Source: Aurelia coerulea
Taxonomy: Eukaryota; Cnidaria; Scyphozoa; Semaeostomeae; Ulmaridae
Assembly: GCA_039566865.1 (NCBI GenBank)
Contig: CM076947.1
Span: 18,663,501-18,727,500, forward strand
Direction: 5' to 3'
Length of the DNA: 64,000 nt
The translations under genes were made by a program, and so were the position numbers. Every line of letters begins with the position of its first letter. Position 1 is the stretch's first letter. Of this stretch, positions 24,701 to 39,700 are shown in pieces. The notes beneath the pieces are model-generated. The model worked only from the letters and a program-made list of their open reading frames with translations, was not told the origin of the DNA and ran no database searches.

Positions 24701-27700
24701 AATCAGCGAGCGAAATTAGCCTGTCTGCCTGCTGTCTGTCTGCCGTCAGGCTATGTCGATAGACGGGCCAGCTCACGGCTGCGGTTTGTGGGCTCACGGG
24801 TTGTGAGCATTTATCCAACAACCAACAAAAGTTCTCCAACAAAAGGTAATGATTTCTTCCTACCTACTTAACTACCTAACTACGTCAATGGACAACAAAG
24901 GTTTATTTCTGACAATGCAGAATTCAATATTTTGGACCACGGAACCGTGGACTACAAAACTACGGAACCAAGAGCGTTGGACTCAGGAACTAGAAACCGG
25001 CAGAGGAGAGTAACTCAATATTTTTAATCATTTACCTTTTGAACCATTACCCAACTTTAAATTCCAAAATAAGACACGCTTTCTTATCGATAATAATTCA
25101 ATTGATTTCTATAAAAATTAACCTCGATACAGTCGCATTTGGTACAAATACTAATCGGCAGCACTCGCTGACTGTTGTTATATCTAGTATTGTTCTTAGA
25201 AAGGAGCTCACGATTTGGCGAGTTCTGAATGTAAAGTTCTGAAATGAGTTCTGAAACAAGATCAGTTCAAGAACGCAACCTGTTCTACGGTAGACTCGCA
25301 TAATCGGCAGCTGCATTCATCGCCCTTCCACTCATTATACTCATTAGACATTATACGTTTTTAAAGATTGACATATTTGGTGACTAATGTTATTTGAGAG
25401 AATATGGCACAGTTTACATCCCAAGAAAGCAGTACTCTCTATTCCAAACCGAATTTTCCGGACCAAAGGGGGATTCTTCTCCATGAAAATCTCATTCATA
25501 AAGCTTGTGATGATATTTGATTTTTAGTTTTGTAAATCACTGTCATCAGCAACTGCAGATTCCGTTTGTGAACAGATACAGAACTATCTCTTGTCGAAAG
25601 TGCATCAAAATCAGATACATGACTTTTCTTCCTCTGACAGAACCTGTTGCATTCCGTTTGAGGTTGTGACAAACATCTCTCAACATAGGGCTATCATAAA
25701 AAATCAGCTTTAGTTTATATAAATTTTTATGTAGGACACCACATGCAGAATACTCCTGGCGGCAACAGAGGTAGATATCAACATGGATTTCAGCAACAAA
25801 GACGATGGGAGTCTGGAAACAATCGTTATCATGGCAACCAACAAAAGAGACAATGGAATCGCTCTGATGACCATCATTATCAGTCACATGATGATGAAGT
25901 GATGAAACTCTCACCCTCCAATTTGATGACGTCACGTGAGAAGGAATGGCTTGTCAAGATTCAGTTGATGACGTTGCTCTCTGATGATGCATACACCGCT
26001 GATTATTATTACGTCGTAAGTTATATAACGATGATGGTTATATGTAAGACAAATTAAAGACAGAAGCTTAACAGGTAGTCTGGGTTCCAGATCTTTAAAA
26101 AGCGCATGAAAATAGCAGCTCTCTTCTTGAATTACTGGCTTAAAGAGAACCTTAGGTTCTTTTCTGTAATCCTAAAATTTTTATCTTGAATAGTTTCAGA
26201 ATTGCGTCAGAGCTTTATGGGCCTTGAAAATGTAGACTTTTACCTAAAAATCAAAACATAAATCCACAAAATATGTCCAGTGTCCGATTTATCGTGACTT
26301 TTCATAATGGAAGCTTATCTCTCGTTCACCCAGAACGGATTTGGTCTTTAAGGCGTACAAAAGAACAAACTTAAAGACTGGAAAAACTTATTTCTGAATT
26401 CTGATATGGCGTTAGAGCTATGTTTGAATCAGTCCCCCACCCATGTCAAACCAATTCTGTGAGGCATAGCATACTCTGCCAGGCCATATATTTAGCACGA
26501 GCTAAGCTGCAATCCTGGTTATAATCAGATGTCAAGCCATATGGCCGTGCTACTATACTGTGTTAGTTGATTTTTTTCATTATCCGCAACTCTGGCTCAA
26601 CGTCAAAACCAGGCCTTAATGTTCACAGCAAGAAATATCCAACTGGTTTAGCTTTGTGCAAGTTATGTGGAGGAAGCCATAACATTGATTTGAGGTACAT
26701 GTTTGTTGTTTGGAACTACAAGGATATTCTGTGGATAAAAACATCCCAGGTATCACGTAATTGTTAGCTTGCCCTGAATGTTGTAATTGTATCATTTTAA
26801 GATCAGCACAACCTCGTTCCCATGCCCACCATTGTCTTCCTTTGGTCATCGATGTTGGCCCTGGTACCGGTTGCCGCAAAAGTGGTCATTTGGGCGCCAT
26901 TTTGTTTTGCATACATTATCAGTTACAGATTTATGATAAAACTCTCTTATCTCCATATGGAAATTGAATTTGACAGATTTTCAGATTTGACGCGTATCAG
27001 TTGATTTTGATCCATAAGATACTATGTAATTAGTCTGAAAAACTTTAAGAAAGTATGAAAATTCGACGAAAGTTGCCGCTCTCCTAACGGTAGATAGCAT
27101 ATATATATAATGATTATGCAGTAGATAATTCGAAAAACCAAGAACAATCACTTTGAGGATCTTTTTTCATTCCTTTTCAAGGTATTTAAGCATTAATCCG
27201 GGGTTAGCAAGTGCATTTGATAGGAAATTAAGCACGATTTGTTTGGGGCGAAAATGGGCCTAAGTCGACATTTTTCGAAAATTTCACCGCAGCTTCGAAC
27301 ATGAAATGGCTCATTATTCTCCGAATTTCAAAGATAAATAGCAAATTAAAGCTGAAATAGGTAAAGAATGTGGTTTCCCGTCGAATTGTGACATTCCGAG
27401 CCCCTTTGGCGAGCCCAAATCAACCGTCCTGGCTCCGAGTGCCGTAAAATCTCAAAATCGGTCAAATACAAAAATCGTATCAGCCGTAAAATAGCGAAAT
27501 TCTATAAATTGTAATAAAGAACTAAATCTTAGCTTTCTGTAGCTAAAACTATACGCTGTATCTTCCTACATCCATTACACCCAAATTCGCTTGATATTAT
27601 CCACTTTCCATGGTAAAATAGACGATTTTATCATTGCCGCTCTTAGAATTGCTTAGGCCCATATGCGGCTTTGTATTCTTGGATGAAAGCGAGGCCTAGA

Positions 27701-30700
27701 CGCGCAGACAACTTATGTTGGATAAGAAAAACATCAGGGTGACGCGCGGTTCGAGTTTTTCTTCCCGTAAAATAGCAAAATTATATAAAGACGATCAGTG
27801 CAGATGAACTTCGAAGAATAGTGAGTCACAAAACAATTATTGCCATGGAAAGTGGATAACATCAAGCGGATTTGAGTGCAATGGATGTAGGAGATACAGC
27901 GTATAGTTTTAGCTACAGAAAGTAAAGATTTAGTGCTTTATTACAATTTTTAGGATTTCGCTATTTTACGGCTGATACGATTTTTGTATTTGACCGATTT
28001 CGAGATTTTACGGCACTCTGCACCACCACCGGTCGCCCAAATCGGAGTTCCCACACAAAATGGAATGGGCCAAAATGTTACACTATTTTTAAGGCACCCG
28101 CGCGCAGCTCCTGGGGGCGGTATTGAGCCCCAAGTTGTGTTATAAGATTTACAGACTAGTTGTCTCTTATAAACTTTTTTTCTGTTCTGAAATCGGTCAA
28201 CTAACCATCGAGTATGAACTCCCCAACGTAGCCTCGGAAAGGACAATGGAAACATTTTTTTCAACCTCCTTTTATGATGTCATAACGACTCCCAAATTTC
28301 TTTAAACCTCGAAATTTGAATGCGCTGTTGCCCATTAACCCTTGTAAGCCCATCACCGCAATACAAATAAAATTGAATTGAATTGAACCTGCTCCATTGT
28401 TGCTACTAATATTTTGAAAATAGCGATTAAATGGAGGCCATTTTGAATGGGAACCAATAGGAATTATCTCCAAAATGACCAAATATGACTAATTTCTCCC
28501 ACATACGCAGAGGGATAGGGTTCAAGCCCCCATCAACTGGGGCAAATTATGACTTTTAAGGTATACCAACAATCCGTTTTTTAATTCTTTATCCCGTTTT
28601 CCCGCGACAGCGACCCAAAGTTAACCGATTTTCCTTGAAGTCTTTCGAATAATTAATGCATCCTTATCGAATAGCCAATCAAATTGCACATTTGACCTGC
28701 CCGATACCAGGGTCAGCACTGACATAGGAAGCTGGCCCTAGAAACCAGGTTGGGATAAGCAATGCCATTAATTTCTTACTTAATTTCCTTAGAGTCTCAT
28801 GAATAAAAAAGCGACAAAAATGGTTGCAGAAACCACTGTCGAAGAACAGCAGAAGAAAGATACAGAGAAAGAAAATTTCAATAAATTATTGGATATTGTT
28901 GAGCAGAAAAAAGAAGAGAGAAAATATCGACCAGGTAACAGTATTGCTGCATTAGCCTATCTTAATGTGCATTAGCCTATCTTAATGTGCATTAGCCTAT
29001 CTTAATGTGCTGCTATTTATTAGGTACGTTCAAACTCACTCTTATGGTGCAGCTAACATGTCATCTTGATAATAGAATTTAGTTGGTTGATATTAGACGT
29101 ATTTTTCTCAAGTTGCAAGTGACTTTATGAACGTGTTTCCACTGATTTCTTCAAAATAGGCCTAAGCTTTTGGATCAAGTTTGGTAACATTCGGTCACGC
29201 TTCTTATTACCAAGGCAACCTGTTTTGCAATTACAGGGCCTGCCGTATCATTGTTTCATACTCAGGAATTTCTTTTAACCGTTATTCAGCTAGTTTTCAA
29301 TAAACTGCAGCACACTTAATGTCCATTCACACTTGCAATTTGAACCAGCTGAAGCTAAGCCAAGTTATCAAATGTTGCGCTCGAATAAGTCATTGGGAAA
29401 GAGGTCAATCGAGCAAGTCAAATTAATTTGATTCGTCGAAATTTAACTTGGTTTATGTAAAGCTTCTTTAACCCTATCTGGGTTAGGGGGGCCTAGTGAC
29501 TTTTTGTTTTAGTGACCTTTGCTTATCGTGGGGCCAGTCTCTGGAACAGTCTTGATTTGGATACAAAGATGGCTCCCTCAATCGATGCCATCAAGTCCAA
29601 AATCAATGAAAAATAAACCTTTTATATATGGAGGTGTATCGCTGTAAATTTGTATATCTTTAATTTTGACGTATTCCGCTCTTTTTATTGTAAATTTTGT
29701 AGTATATAATTCTTTAATTTTGTAAGTAATTTTTTGCAGGGCCAATTGTAAAACAGTATTTATACTGAATTTGTACCCTGGGTAAACAATTTTAAAATGA
29801 AAAAATAAAATGAAAAATGAAATGTTATAACTCTGCCAGGAGAAACACTATTGGCCGGAATTTTTCTGAATTTTTGCTGCTACTTATTGCGCAACGACTC
29901 ATGGAGTTTCAGAAAAATACTTTGGCAAACGAGGGAGAGGGAGACACTTTTCCGGGACTGACTCTGTTCAAATCGCCAATTCTCGAATACTAATTTTCAC
30001 GAAAAAAGTATCAAAATTGAAATTTTTTGCAAATATATTTTGCAGGAAAGTATTATTTGATGTAATCTATGATAATTCTCATATTTGGATGGACATTGTG
30101 CTCCAAATTAAATTTTATCGCATTTTCCCTGATTGTGGCCGATTTAGTACTTTTCTTGAACACACAAAGAAAAATGCTGACGCAAGTAATAATGACTGCC
30201 TATCTATTACCAGTCAATAGTTAGGTATGGGATCCCGTTTTGTCCTCCCCCCCCCCCCCCCCCCGCAACCAAAATAGTAAGTGTCAGATAGCCCAACCAC
30301 TGTAGGGTTGACTGTGTCAGTGTGAATTGATTATGAAAATTCCATTCGTTTTTATCGGTCTTTCCATTCCGCAGCTTCAAGCGATATTATTAAAACATTC
30401 TTGCAAGATTATTGACATCATCAAATCTCCTATAGTGCTTGAATACACCTCTTCAATATAGCAGCCTCGTTTTGGAAATGTATCAAAATTTCTTTCTATT
30501 GTTCATATGAAAATTTCAAGCTCAGATTCGGATTTAGCACCCAGACTTTAGTCTAGTTTCGTGTTTTTGAGCTGCTGGCGATTGTGATGTTGATTTTATG
30601 ACGATATAAAGTTTAAAAATTTATAAGGGATTTGACCGTGAAAAATCGTTCAGGGTGAAGCTTTACACCCTGAGTCATTTTCACGGTCAAATCCCTTACA

Positions 30701-33700
30701 GGTTTTCAAACTTTGCATTGCTATAAAATCTAAATTACTACCGATAGCAACATAAAAACTTGCAGTTAGACTAAAGTTTGAGTGCTAAATCCGAGTTTGG
30801 CCTCTGAAATTTCGTATCAAAAATATTTTGAATATTTTCCAAAACGAGGCTGTATATTGAAGTGGTGTATTGAATGGTAGATTTACCAAACTAGAGTTTT
30901 AAATTAAGTTCATCTTCCTTCTGCAATATCCAGCTAAACGTCCTTGTTTTCGCACCATTTGCACTAAAAATTATATTCCTAATAGCGACTCGCTCAACAA
31001 TTTTTATTTTGACAATGTAATTATTCAGTTCCAATATTTCGATAAAAAGGACTCCTGTTGTAAGTCTAACACGACTCTTAAAGAAGCACGATATATATGG
31101 TGCTTCTAGAATATGATCTGACAAACGTAGCACGTTTTTTCACTCGGTACAATGATGTTTAAAGCAACAAACGTACCTTGTGTCCAAGATTCAAACCATG
31201 CTGAAATTCGGTTTTTGCATGCGCAGGTGAGAGCCTTTTTGAAATGCTGCAACATAGAAGGTTGTTTTAGCACGCCCTCGAGTTTGACGCATATCACTCA
31301 TTGCTGGAAGAGAGTCTCGTTTTCATTGCATTTTAAGCTTATGGTATTTAAACGATGTTACAGCCTGCTTTACAATTGGGCCTGTGAAAAATACGATATA
31401 TACGTATTAGAATTACACATAATTACAGTCTATTAATGCTGACTAAGGAATGAAACGAAAAAACGAAACGAAACGAAACGAAACGAAACGAAACGAAACG
31501 AAACGAAACGAAACGAAACGAAAGGAAAGGAAAGGAAAGGAAAGGAAAACGAATTTCGTCAACGTTAGATTCGAAGCAGTCAATGGAGGATACCACTTTT
31601 GTTTCCAAATCAAGATCGTTCCAAACTTTGGCTCCCCGATAAGCGAAATATTTTTTTTCATTAAAGGTGAACTTATGGGGTATTTGCATGTCAGTCCCAG
31701 AGTTGCGAAAAGTATGACAGTTTAGAAAAATGACCACTTTGGTATTGAGCTGCAAACTTCTTCTGACATTTGTAGGCTATTGCCAGTCTTTCTTAGTGGA
31801 TAGCTTTTCCATCCTAATTCTTGAATTGATGGTGACACTGATGTATCAAAAGCACTGTTTGTTACCATTGAAGACTTTTGAGAATAAAAAATATAATGGG
31901 TTGAATTACCTTTCAGCTGTATTTGAAGGCTCATTAGGAAAGTTGACAGTAGCAACAGTGCATCATCCAAGGCAACTAGTCGATGTTTCATCTAAAGACC
32001 ACGAGGAAGAAGACCAGGTTAGCTCGTGCTGTTTTATTTAGTTTCTTATTGTTATTTCAAAAGGAAGGAGCCCAACAAAACCGGTATTTTTTTAAAGCTC
32101 CCTGCTATTCTTCAAGCATGCTCCGCGCTATAAACCCTATTCACAATGACGTCAATTCTCTTTGAAATGCACCATTCGCCCCGATTTGATGAAGAGCTAA
32201 ATCCTGAAGCCTGCATTGCTCTCAGCAACGCATGAAATAGTTCTGTACGTGTATTTGTATCATAATAGGCATGGTGCATGCAGATGTCTTGTTGTGCTGG
32301 AATTTGTCTCATTCGCTTCGAATTGATTTTGATTATGAATAGGGTCTTGTGTTATATGTTTTGAATAAGAAACTTGTTTATATGAAACCATTGGGTGTCC
32401 ACACAAAAACTGTAGCCAAACTAGAATCGAGAAATAGTAGAATTTGAGTTGATGTAGTGCATATCATCTAAAAACGCATACTTTCGTATTTCCAACGATA
32501 TGTTGTTTGGATACATTGATTGGATTATTTGCCATCTTATTGATGAATATTTTAATAAATATGGCCAATTTCCGATGCAGCATTATATAGTAGCAATACT
32601 AAGGCATCTTGCACATAAGCATAAAACAGATTTTATTAACGAAATTTCAGGCCAGAAGCACTTATGGTGATGCCCTTAGGAGAAAACATACACATTTACT
32701 CCCATGAGATGCATTTATTAAGAATGTTCAAATGAATTCTCACAAAGAGGGGTTTTTGCCTGTGTTAATGTCTTGGTACTTTCCTGCATCTGACATTGGA
32801 CGAAGTCCGAGGCCATTCCAATGACAGACGTCCACTGGAAAGAAGATAGATCGTGTTTTCAGATAGTATATGTCAAATCAATTCAAAGCTCATTGATTTC
32901 TGAGGTTCTCGAATAAACGTGGGTTGCATTTTTGACACACCCTATGCTGCTTGGTTGGCAGAATATTAAGAAACGCTTGATACTACAGAGTTTTCCAAGG
33001 ATTTATAAGAAAGCTTGTGTCAGGTTTTTCGCACGAAATCTTCCGTGCTTATGGGCTATGATTTTGTACTGGGTAAGTAGTAACCAATTTAGGCGTTTAC
33101 CATATAATACACAGTCCTAAAAATTTGTTAGCAGCTGAACTTGCCCAAGTCGTAAAGAAAGAGCTTTTTCTTTCTTTCTTACCAGATAGAAGACTTAGGC
33201 AGGTCCAGCTAACAGCGTGCAATGGTTTATTTTTGAAGAAGAAGAGACAACTTAGATGTTGAAATTTATTTCTTTGAAATCAGTCGAATCTTTTTAAAGT
33301 TGTTGATGATTTTTCTAATTTGATTTTTCTAATTTGATTTTCTAATTTGATTTTCTAATTTGATTTTTCTTGGAAGCTGCTTTTCGAAGAGCTTGAAAAT
33401 GGTTTTCCAAACAGATTTTGCATGTCTTCAACTTAATAGTCAAGGCAAGAGTAGTGTGACTGTAGTTTCAGTAAATAAACATACATTTCTCTGTTAATTA
33501 AACTAAAATGCCAGGATTTGATTACATTAAACATATCAGGCAAAACCCTTCATCAGGGCAAAACCCTTCATTAGTAGTCATGAAGAAGCGATATGATGAA
33601 TGGCTAATACTGATGGAGGGGTATGGCCGATACGTTTAGTGTAATTAAATCCTGGCTTTGTAGTTCAATCAATAGAGAAATGTATGTTTACTTACAGTCT

Positions 33701-36700
33701 ATTGTCCCTTTCTTGATACAGTTGCGTAGGATATGCTTCGACGTAGAGATTAAGATGTTGTTTCAGCCAATCAGACAAATGGTGCTGATTCATTGCACAA
33801 GAAAGTCGAAAGCGTGATTGTTTCAAAAACAGTACTTTCTTTGTTCTCTGGAATATCAAAGTCACATGAATTTTGAAAGAAAGGGTTATAGAGTTTTATT
33901 GGCATGTAATCTACAATTGAATGGCTCAATTTTCTTGTGTTATCAATAGACAATACCATTAAAAACATGTAAACTGCAGAACAAATTCCAACACAGCAAC
34001 AGAAGCCTTTCTTGCAGTACAGGGTGTCCCAAAAAAACATGTGCGCTGTTTGAGTGGCTTCTGCGGAGCAACCATAAATCCAATTTTTCTGTTTTTAAGT
34101 TTATTGACAGAAGAGACTTCAAATTAGAGATTGACGCTGAGTTTGAGAAAATCTGATCACTAGTTGTTGATTTATGCAGCAAGAAAGCCAAAATTATTGG
34201 CTGCCTCAAAACCAGAGGATTCATTATTCTCCATTGCGTTAAAATCAACGAAATTGATTGAAAAAAACATACCTTGCCCTGTTTTCTGATCTTCATACGT
34301 GAGACAGATAGTAATGCATTGAATTTTGTGACAACCAAAAATATTGGACACATCTAGGTTCGCTAGGAATGGAAATGTGTAACACAAGTGCTGCAGGCGA
34401 TGGCATGCGTCCATCAAATATTTTGCTTCTCAAAAGTGATAAAGTCGTTTTAAACCAACAATATTGCCTGCTTGGTCGATATTCTTGAAGAATATGGTCA
34501 TTAATTACTCCCAAATGCGTTTCCTGGCAGAACTGTAAAGTTTGAGTTCATTTAATGTTAAAATTCAAGTTATGAGGTTAAGTACGGAGATAAAATCCTC
34601 TAGTTTTGAAGCAACGAGTGATTGTGACTTTCTTTCTCAATAAATCAGCAACCACTTGTCAGATTTACACCAACTCGGTGCCAAATTGTAAGTTGAAGTT
34701 TCTTCTATTCACAAATCTGAAAAACAGGGAAGTTTGATTTATGGCTCCCCCACAGTAGTCATTCAAACGGCGCACATGTTTTTTAGGACACCTGTGTGTA
34801 CTTGATTGTGGCATTTTTGGAGAACAAAGAAAGTGCTGTTTTTGAAGAAATCATGTTTGTGACTCGTGTGCCATGAATCAGCAACTCTAGAACAAAACAA
34901 TGGAGCATACAGCCCCTCCAGAGCCGCTACACAAATAGAGCACATTTTTGTTGGGACATCCTGTAGTATGATATCATTGGTGGATTATTCGTAATTATAC
35001 AGTTTGTCAAACATCTTTTTGTGACTCACTACACCCGATTCTCATTCAGTGAAATAAACTAGTTTAATGAGTACCCTAAGTATTTTACCTTATGAAGGTC
35101 TTATTTATTTATAGATAAAGGCAAAGGGACCAGAAAGCGCAAAGAAAAGATTTATTATTTATGGAGCTATTGAAAAGGTGAGTAGATAATGAGAAATATA
35201 TTTATTCGACACTGGTGGTAGGAAAGCGTCAGCAAAGATCCTGCAAGCATACAGTGTGTCCTAAAATATTATTCGACCCGATTAATTATTGAAAAATAAC
35301 GGCCAAATGAATGGGCGCCATGGTAAAATACTTCTGCCCCTAAATTAGTCTCAGAGGCCATAATCTTGCAAATCCGCCGAAAGTTAACTGAGTTAGGAGC
35401 TTTTTGAATTATAGTAATACTAATAGTACTGACAAATATTTCTAATCAAAACGTTCAACGCAAAAGCAGTCTTATTCCTAAGCTATTTATTAAATTTAAG
35501 TCTGTTCTACTTGCCATTATATGCTTCCACTCATTGCGCTGTTCTTCTGTTTTGGCCGGAGCTTTCGTCTCACCTCTTAGGCCTCTTCAGCGACTCAGTC
35601 TTCAGTCTTATTTCTATGATGATGATAGTAATAATAATAAGGATACTGATGATAGAAATAATAATGAGGAATACAATACGGTTGGAATACTTGCAGAAAA
35701 CAGCACTACCACTTGCGACGGCGCAAATACTTCGGAAGTTGCTTGAAAAATTAAGGTGTAACCTCAGACTACTTGCAGTAAACAACTAGCACCTTAATGC
35801 TACATCCTCAGCTGAGCAAGAAATATGCCGTGCAAAGAAAACTGCTGGAAACTGCGAGCCCCAGAATTACATAGAACTATAGGCTGGATACATACAGAAA
35901 ACGACTACTCTAAATAGAACAAAAAGGAGCTTGGAAACATATGTAAAAGCAACACAACTAACTACAACTGGACAGCGAGAGAAGCTGTGAGGGCATTACT
36001 CCATTGTTACGCCTGGATTGTCAACCGCAAGGCACAACAGAACTCAGAATATTTTGTAGAAGAAATATCAAAAGTGATTGATCAATATTCAAGACAAGAT
36101 AATGTAATAGTCCTTCAGGACTTTAATAAAGAACCGCTTGACCTTGTGATCGTTCATGCAAAATCATGATTTATATAACATGATCAAACATCCAAATGTT
36201 TCAAGTCTTCCAAGGGCCGTTGCCTTGACTTAATATTTACAAATCGTAAACACTTATGCATCCCAAGTCAGTTGAGATTGGATTCAGTGACCATCATCAT
36301 ATGATTCACACCATCTTGACTGTGAAAAAAGTTGCAAACAATAGCAAGCGAGAGGAAGATGTTAGAAAATATAAAGACCAAAGAAACCTTGTCATGAATT
36401 TGAACATTCAGGCTAAAAGACAGCATTTTATGTCGATAAAGTCGAAAGCAATTGGCAGCGATAAGAAATTTTGGAAAACTGTGAAAGCTCTATTTTCTGA
36501 TAAAAATCCTATGAATGAGAAGATCACCTTGATTGAAGATGGTAAACCCTTTCAAAGAAGATAAGGCCTCAAAGATTTGCCTAAAAATGGATGCCAAACG
36601 TTGTTTCGATGATAAAGTCAACTCTAATTTGTTAAGAACTTCTTTTCAAATTTGGCTACAGAGCTTGTAAAGAAGCTACCAAAGCTTTTTGCCGACGACA

Positions 36701-39700
36701 CATCCTTGTTTACGGTTGTTCAAGAACCTAATGCAGCTGCCGAGGATATGAACCATGACCTGGAGTTGATAAGTCAGTGGGGCCATGATTGGAGGATGTC
36801 ATTTAATCCAGATCCCCAAAAACAAGCTGTCGAACTACTACTTTGAAAGATAAGATATGAAATCCTAACCCTGTTATCCTCTTTAATAACATACCCGTGA
36901 AGAGAGTTAACGAACATAAACATAAACATCTAGGTATTGTCCTAGTGGTTCAGAAGAATAATCCCAATGCTAAGATTGCCTTTTCTGCTGTTTTTCAAAG
37001 AAAGGATTCTCATGAGCTCAATGCCAAGGTTACTCAACTGAATGAGCTGTTGGCTGAGAAACTGCCCCTTAATGGTTTTGATATGATTGAAAACGATAAT
37101 ATCTTATTTAGCAACTTGAAAAGTGACGGTTTGCATTTGAATGAGGGAGGAGTGAGAAAGTTTGCGAGTAACTTGAATAAATTTATAAAGTACTGTTAAC
37201 GGTGTCTTAGCTCTTGTAGTAACACTAATGAAGGTAGGGAGCATCACTCGAGGAAGAGGAATGGTCTTAAAATTGCTTTCCTAAATATTGTTTCTCTCAG
37301 AAAACATAGGAATGAGCTTAGCATTATATTGCATGACAACGATATTGATATCATTGGTCTTAGCGAAACCCGGTTGGACGAAAATATTAGAGATGACGAA
37401 GTATCGATAGAGGGCTGTCAGATATTTCGTAACGACCGAAACGTAAATGGGGAAGGTGTCGCAATTTATGTTAAAGATGCACTTCCCGAGCCCAAAATCA
37501 AACAAAAAAGCGATCAGCTAGAGATTCTTTCCCTTGAGATAAAACAACAAAATGCAAGGTCATTTTTCTTTGCATGCTGGTATCGACCCCCAACCTCCGG
37601 TGTTGATGATGCTGCATTCGAAAACCTTAGAGAGTCTCTCCGGGACCTTGACAAGGAAGGAAAGGAAATTATCCTCGCTGGCGACACAAACTGCGATTTT
37701 AAGAATGGTACAAATGCTAATACAAAAAAACTGAAGCTTGTATATTCCGAATATCAAATAGAGCAGTTGATTAAGAAGTACACGAGAGTCGCAGTAACAA
37801 CAACTGAACAAGGTGAACAAAGAGTAAGCAAATCACTTATAGATCATTTCTCTACCTCGAGCTCCAAATATATTTTAGAGGCAGATGTCCTAGAAACAGG
37901 GATGGTGGACCACTATTTGGTGTACGGAGTAAGGAAAGTAAATGCCTGGCGACTAAAGAAAAAAGAACAAAGCCAAAAATAGTCCAATCTCGTACAATGA
38001 AGAAATACGACAAGGCACTTTTCCAGCACGACCTGCAACAAATAGATTGGGAAACCATTCTTACCCCTTTTGCTAGTGATCCATCTGCTATGGCTGGCAC
38101 ATTTCAGGAGATTTTCGAGTCGCTTTTGAATATACATGCTCCGATTAAGAAAAAAAGAGTAAGGTCGGAATTTGCTCCTTGGTTAACTCCAAATCTCAGA
38201 AAATCGATGGAGACTAGGGACAGACTGAAAAAAGTAGCGGCAAAATCTCCTGGGGTGTGGTCAGCTTATACCAAGCAGCGGAATAAAGTAACCAAAGAAA
38301 TTAGGTACTCTATTCAGGATTATTACAAAGGTTTAATTGAGAAAAATAAAGGGGACCCGAAGAAAATGTGGAAAACAATCAATAGAGTCTTGGATAAAGA
38401 TATTAAATCCACGACGGATTCCAGTCAAGATATTGACGGCAAAAGTTTGACAAAAGAGAGTGATGTGCTTGAAGCGTTGAATTGTCACTTTGTCTCTGTT
38501 GGACCAAAGCTCGCGAAGAGCATAGAAACGAGACCAAATAATAATTGTTTGCGGCATATCACACCAGTAAACAACGAAATGCTGTTCAAAACAGTCGACA
38601 AAAAGTATGTGATGAATGCTATCAATCAGCTAAAGAACGGAAAAGCGTCTGGTCCTGACAAAGTTACCGTAGCTTTGGTAAAAGACGCGAGCGAATTTAT
38701 AGCTCAGCCCCTTATGCTGATTTATAACTCATCACTTACCAATGCTGACATCTGGAAATTAGCGAGAGTCACCCCAATTTACAAGTCGGGCCCAAACACT
38801 GATCTAAACAACTACAGACCTATCTCTGTAATCTCAGTGTTTTCAAGGATGCTAGAGCGACTAACGCACGATCAACTATTTGCGTTTCTCAAAATTAATG
38901 AGAGTCTTACCTTCAACCAAGCAGCTTTTCGTAAGTTATACTCCACGATAACATCACTCATAAGCAGCACAGACTTCTGGTACGAAAACATAGATCGCAG
39001 CAATATTAATCTCACTATTTTTCTCGACCTTAAGAAAGCTTTCGATACGGTTGATCACGATATATTACTCAAAAAATTACGTGCATATGGAATAAGAGGC
39101 AAAGCTGGGAATTGGTTTGAATCCTACTTAAATAATAGAAAACAGTTCTGCTCTCTGAACGGTCAGCATTCTAAAGCCAGAGATGTAACCTGTGGTATTC
39201 CCCAAGGTTCTTGTTTAGGCCCTCTTCTTTTCATCATTTACTTGAATGACTTGGAAAAGTGTCTTAAATTCTCCAAGGCTAGCATTTATGCTGACGATAC
39301 CAATATAACGATTGCATCGAACGATGTAGCGAAACTAATTGAGGACGCACATCAAGAGCTTTCCAATCTCTCTGAGTGGATGAGGGTGAACAAACTTAGC
39401 CCCAATCCCAAAAAACTGAATTCATGGTCATAGGGCATCCACTTAAAACCAAAAATTTAGACCTGCCAGAAGTGCTTAAACTAGATAACTCTGATATCAA
39501 CAGAGTTGAAAAGACGAAATCCCTCGGAGTGATAGTTGATGAAAAACTAAGTTGGGATGAACAGTTTAAGCGCACCAAAGGCAAACTGAGTGGAGGTCTT
39601 GCAGCTTTAAAAAAATTGAAAAATGTCGTTCCACAATCCCAATTGTGTAATGTATATTATGCGTTAATCGAGAGTCACCTGCGTTATGCCGATGTTATCT

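Noticed and set aside
24660..24790. Structured RNA at GCTGCCGAAGGCAGC and CTGTCTGCC repeats
   Set aside because: Only a short hairpin and a simple repeat; no conserved RNA family features visible.
26587..26696. Possible extra exon with CKLCGGSHNIDL (Cys/His cluster)
   Set aside because: No proper acceptor, and its frame does not fit between exon 9 (phase 0 out) and exon 10, which join directly. Perhaps a relic of a mobile-element protein, too short to call.
31443..31725. KRNETKRNET-type or RFVSFRFVSF-type proteins
   Set aside because: Translation of the AACGA/TTTCG pentamer tail of a reverse-oriented LINE.
36256..36564. Independent gene with KRQHFMSIKSKAIGSDKKFW
   Set aside because: It is the linker region of an old LINE of the 2693 family, broken on both sides.
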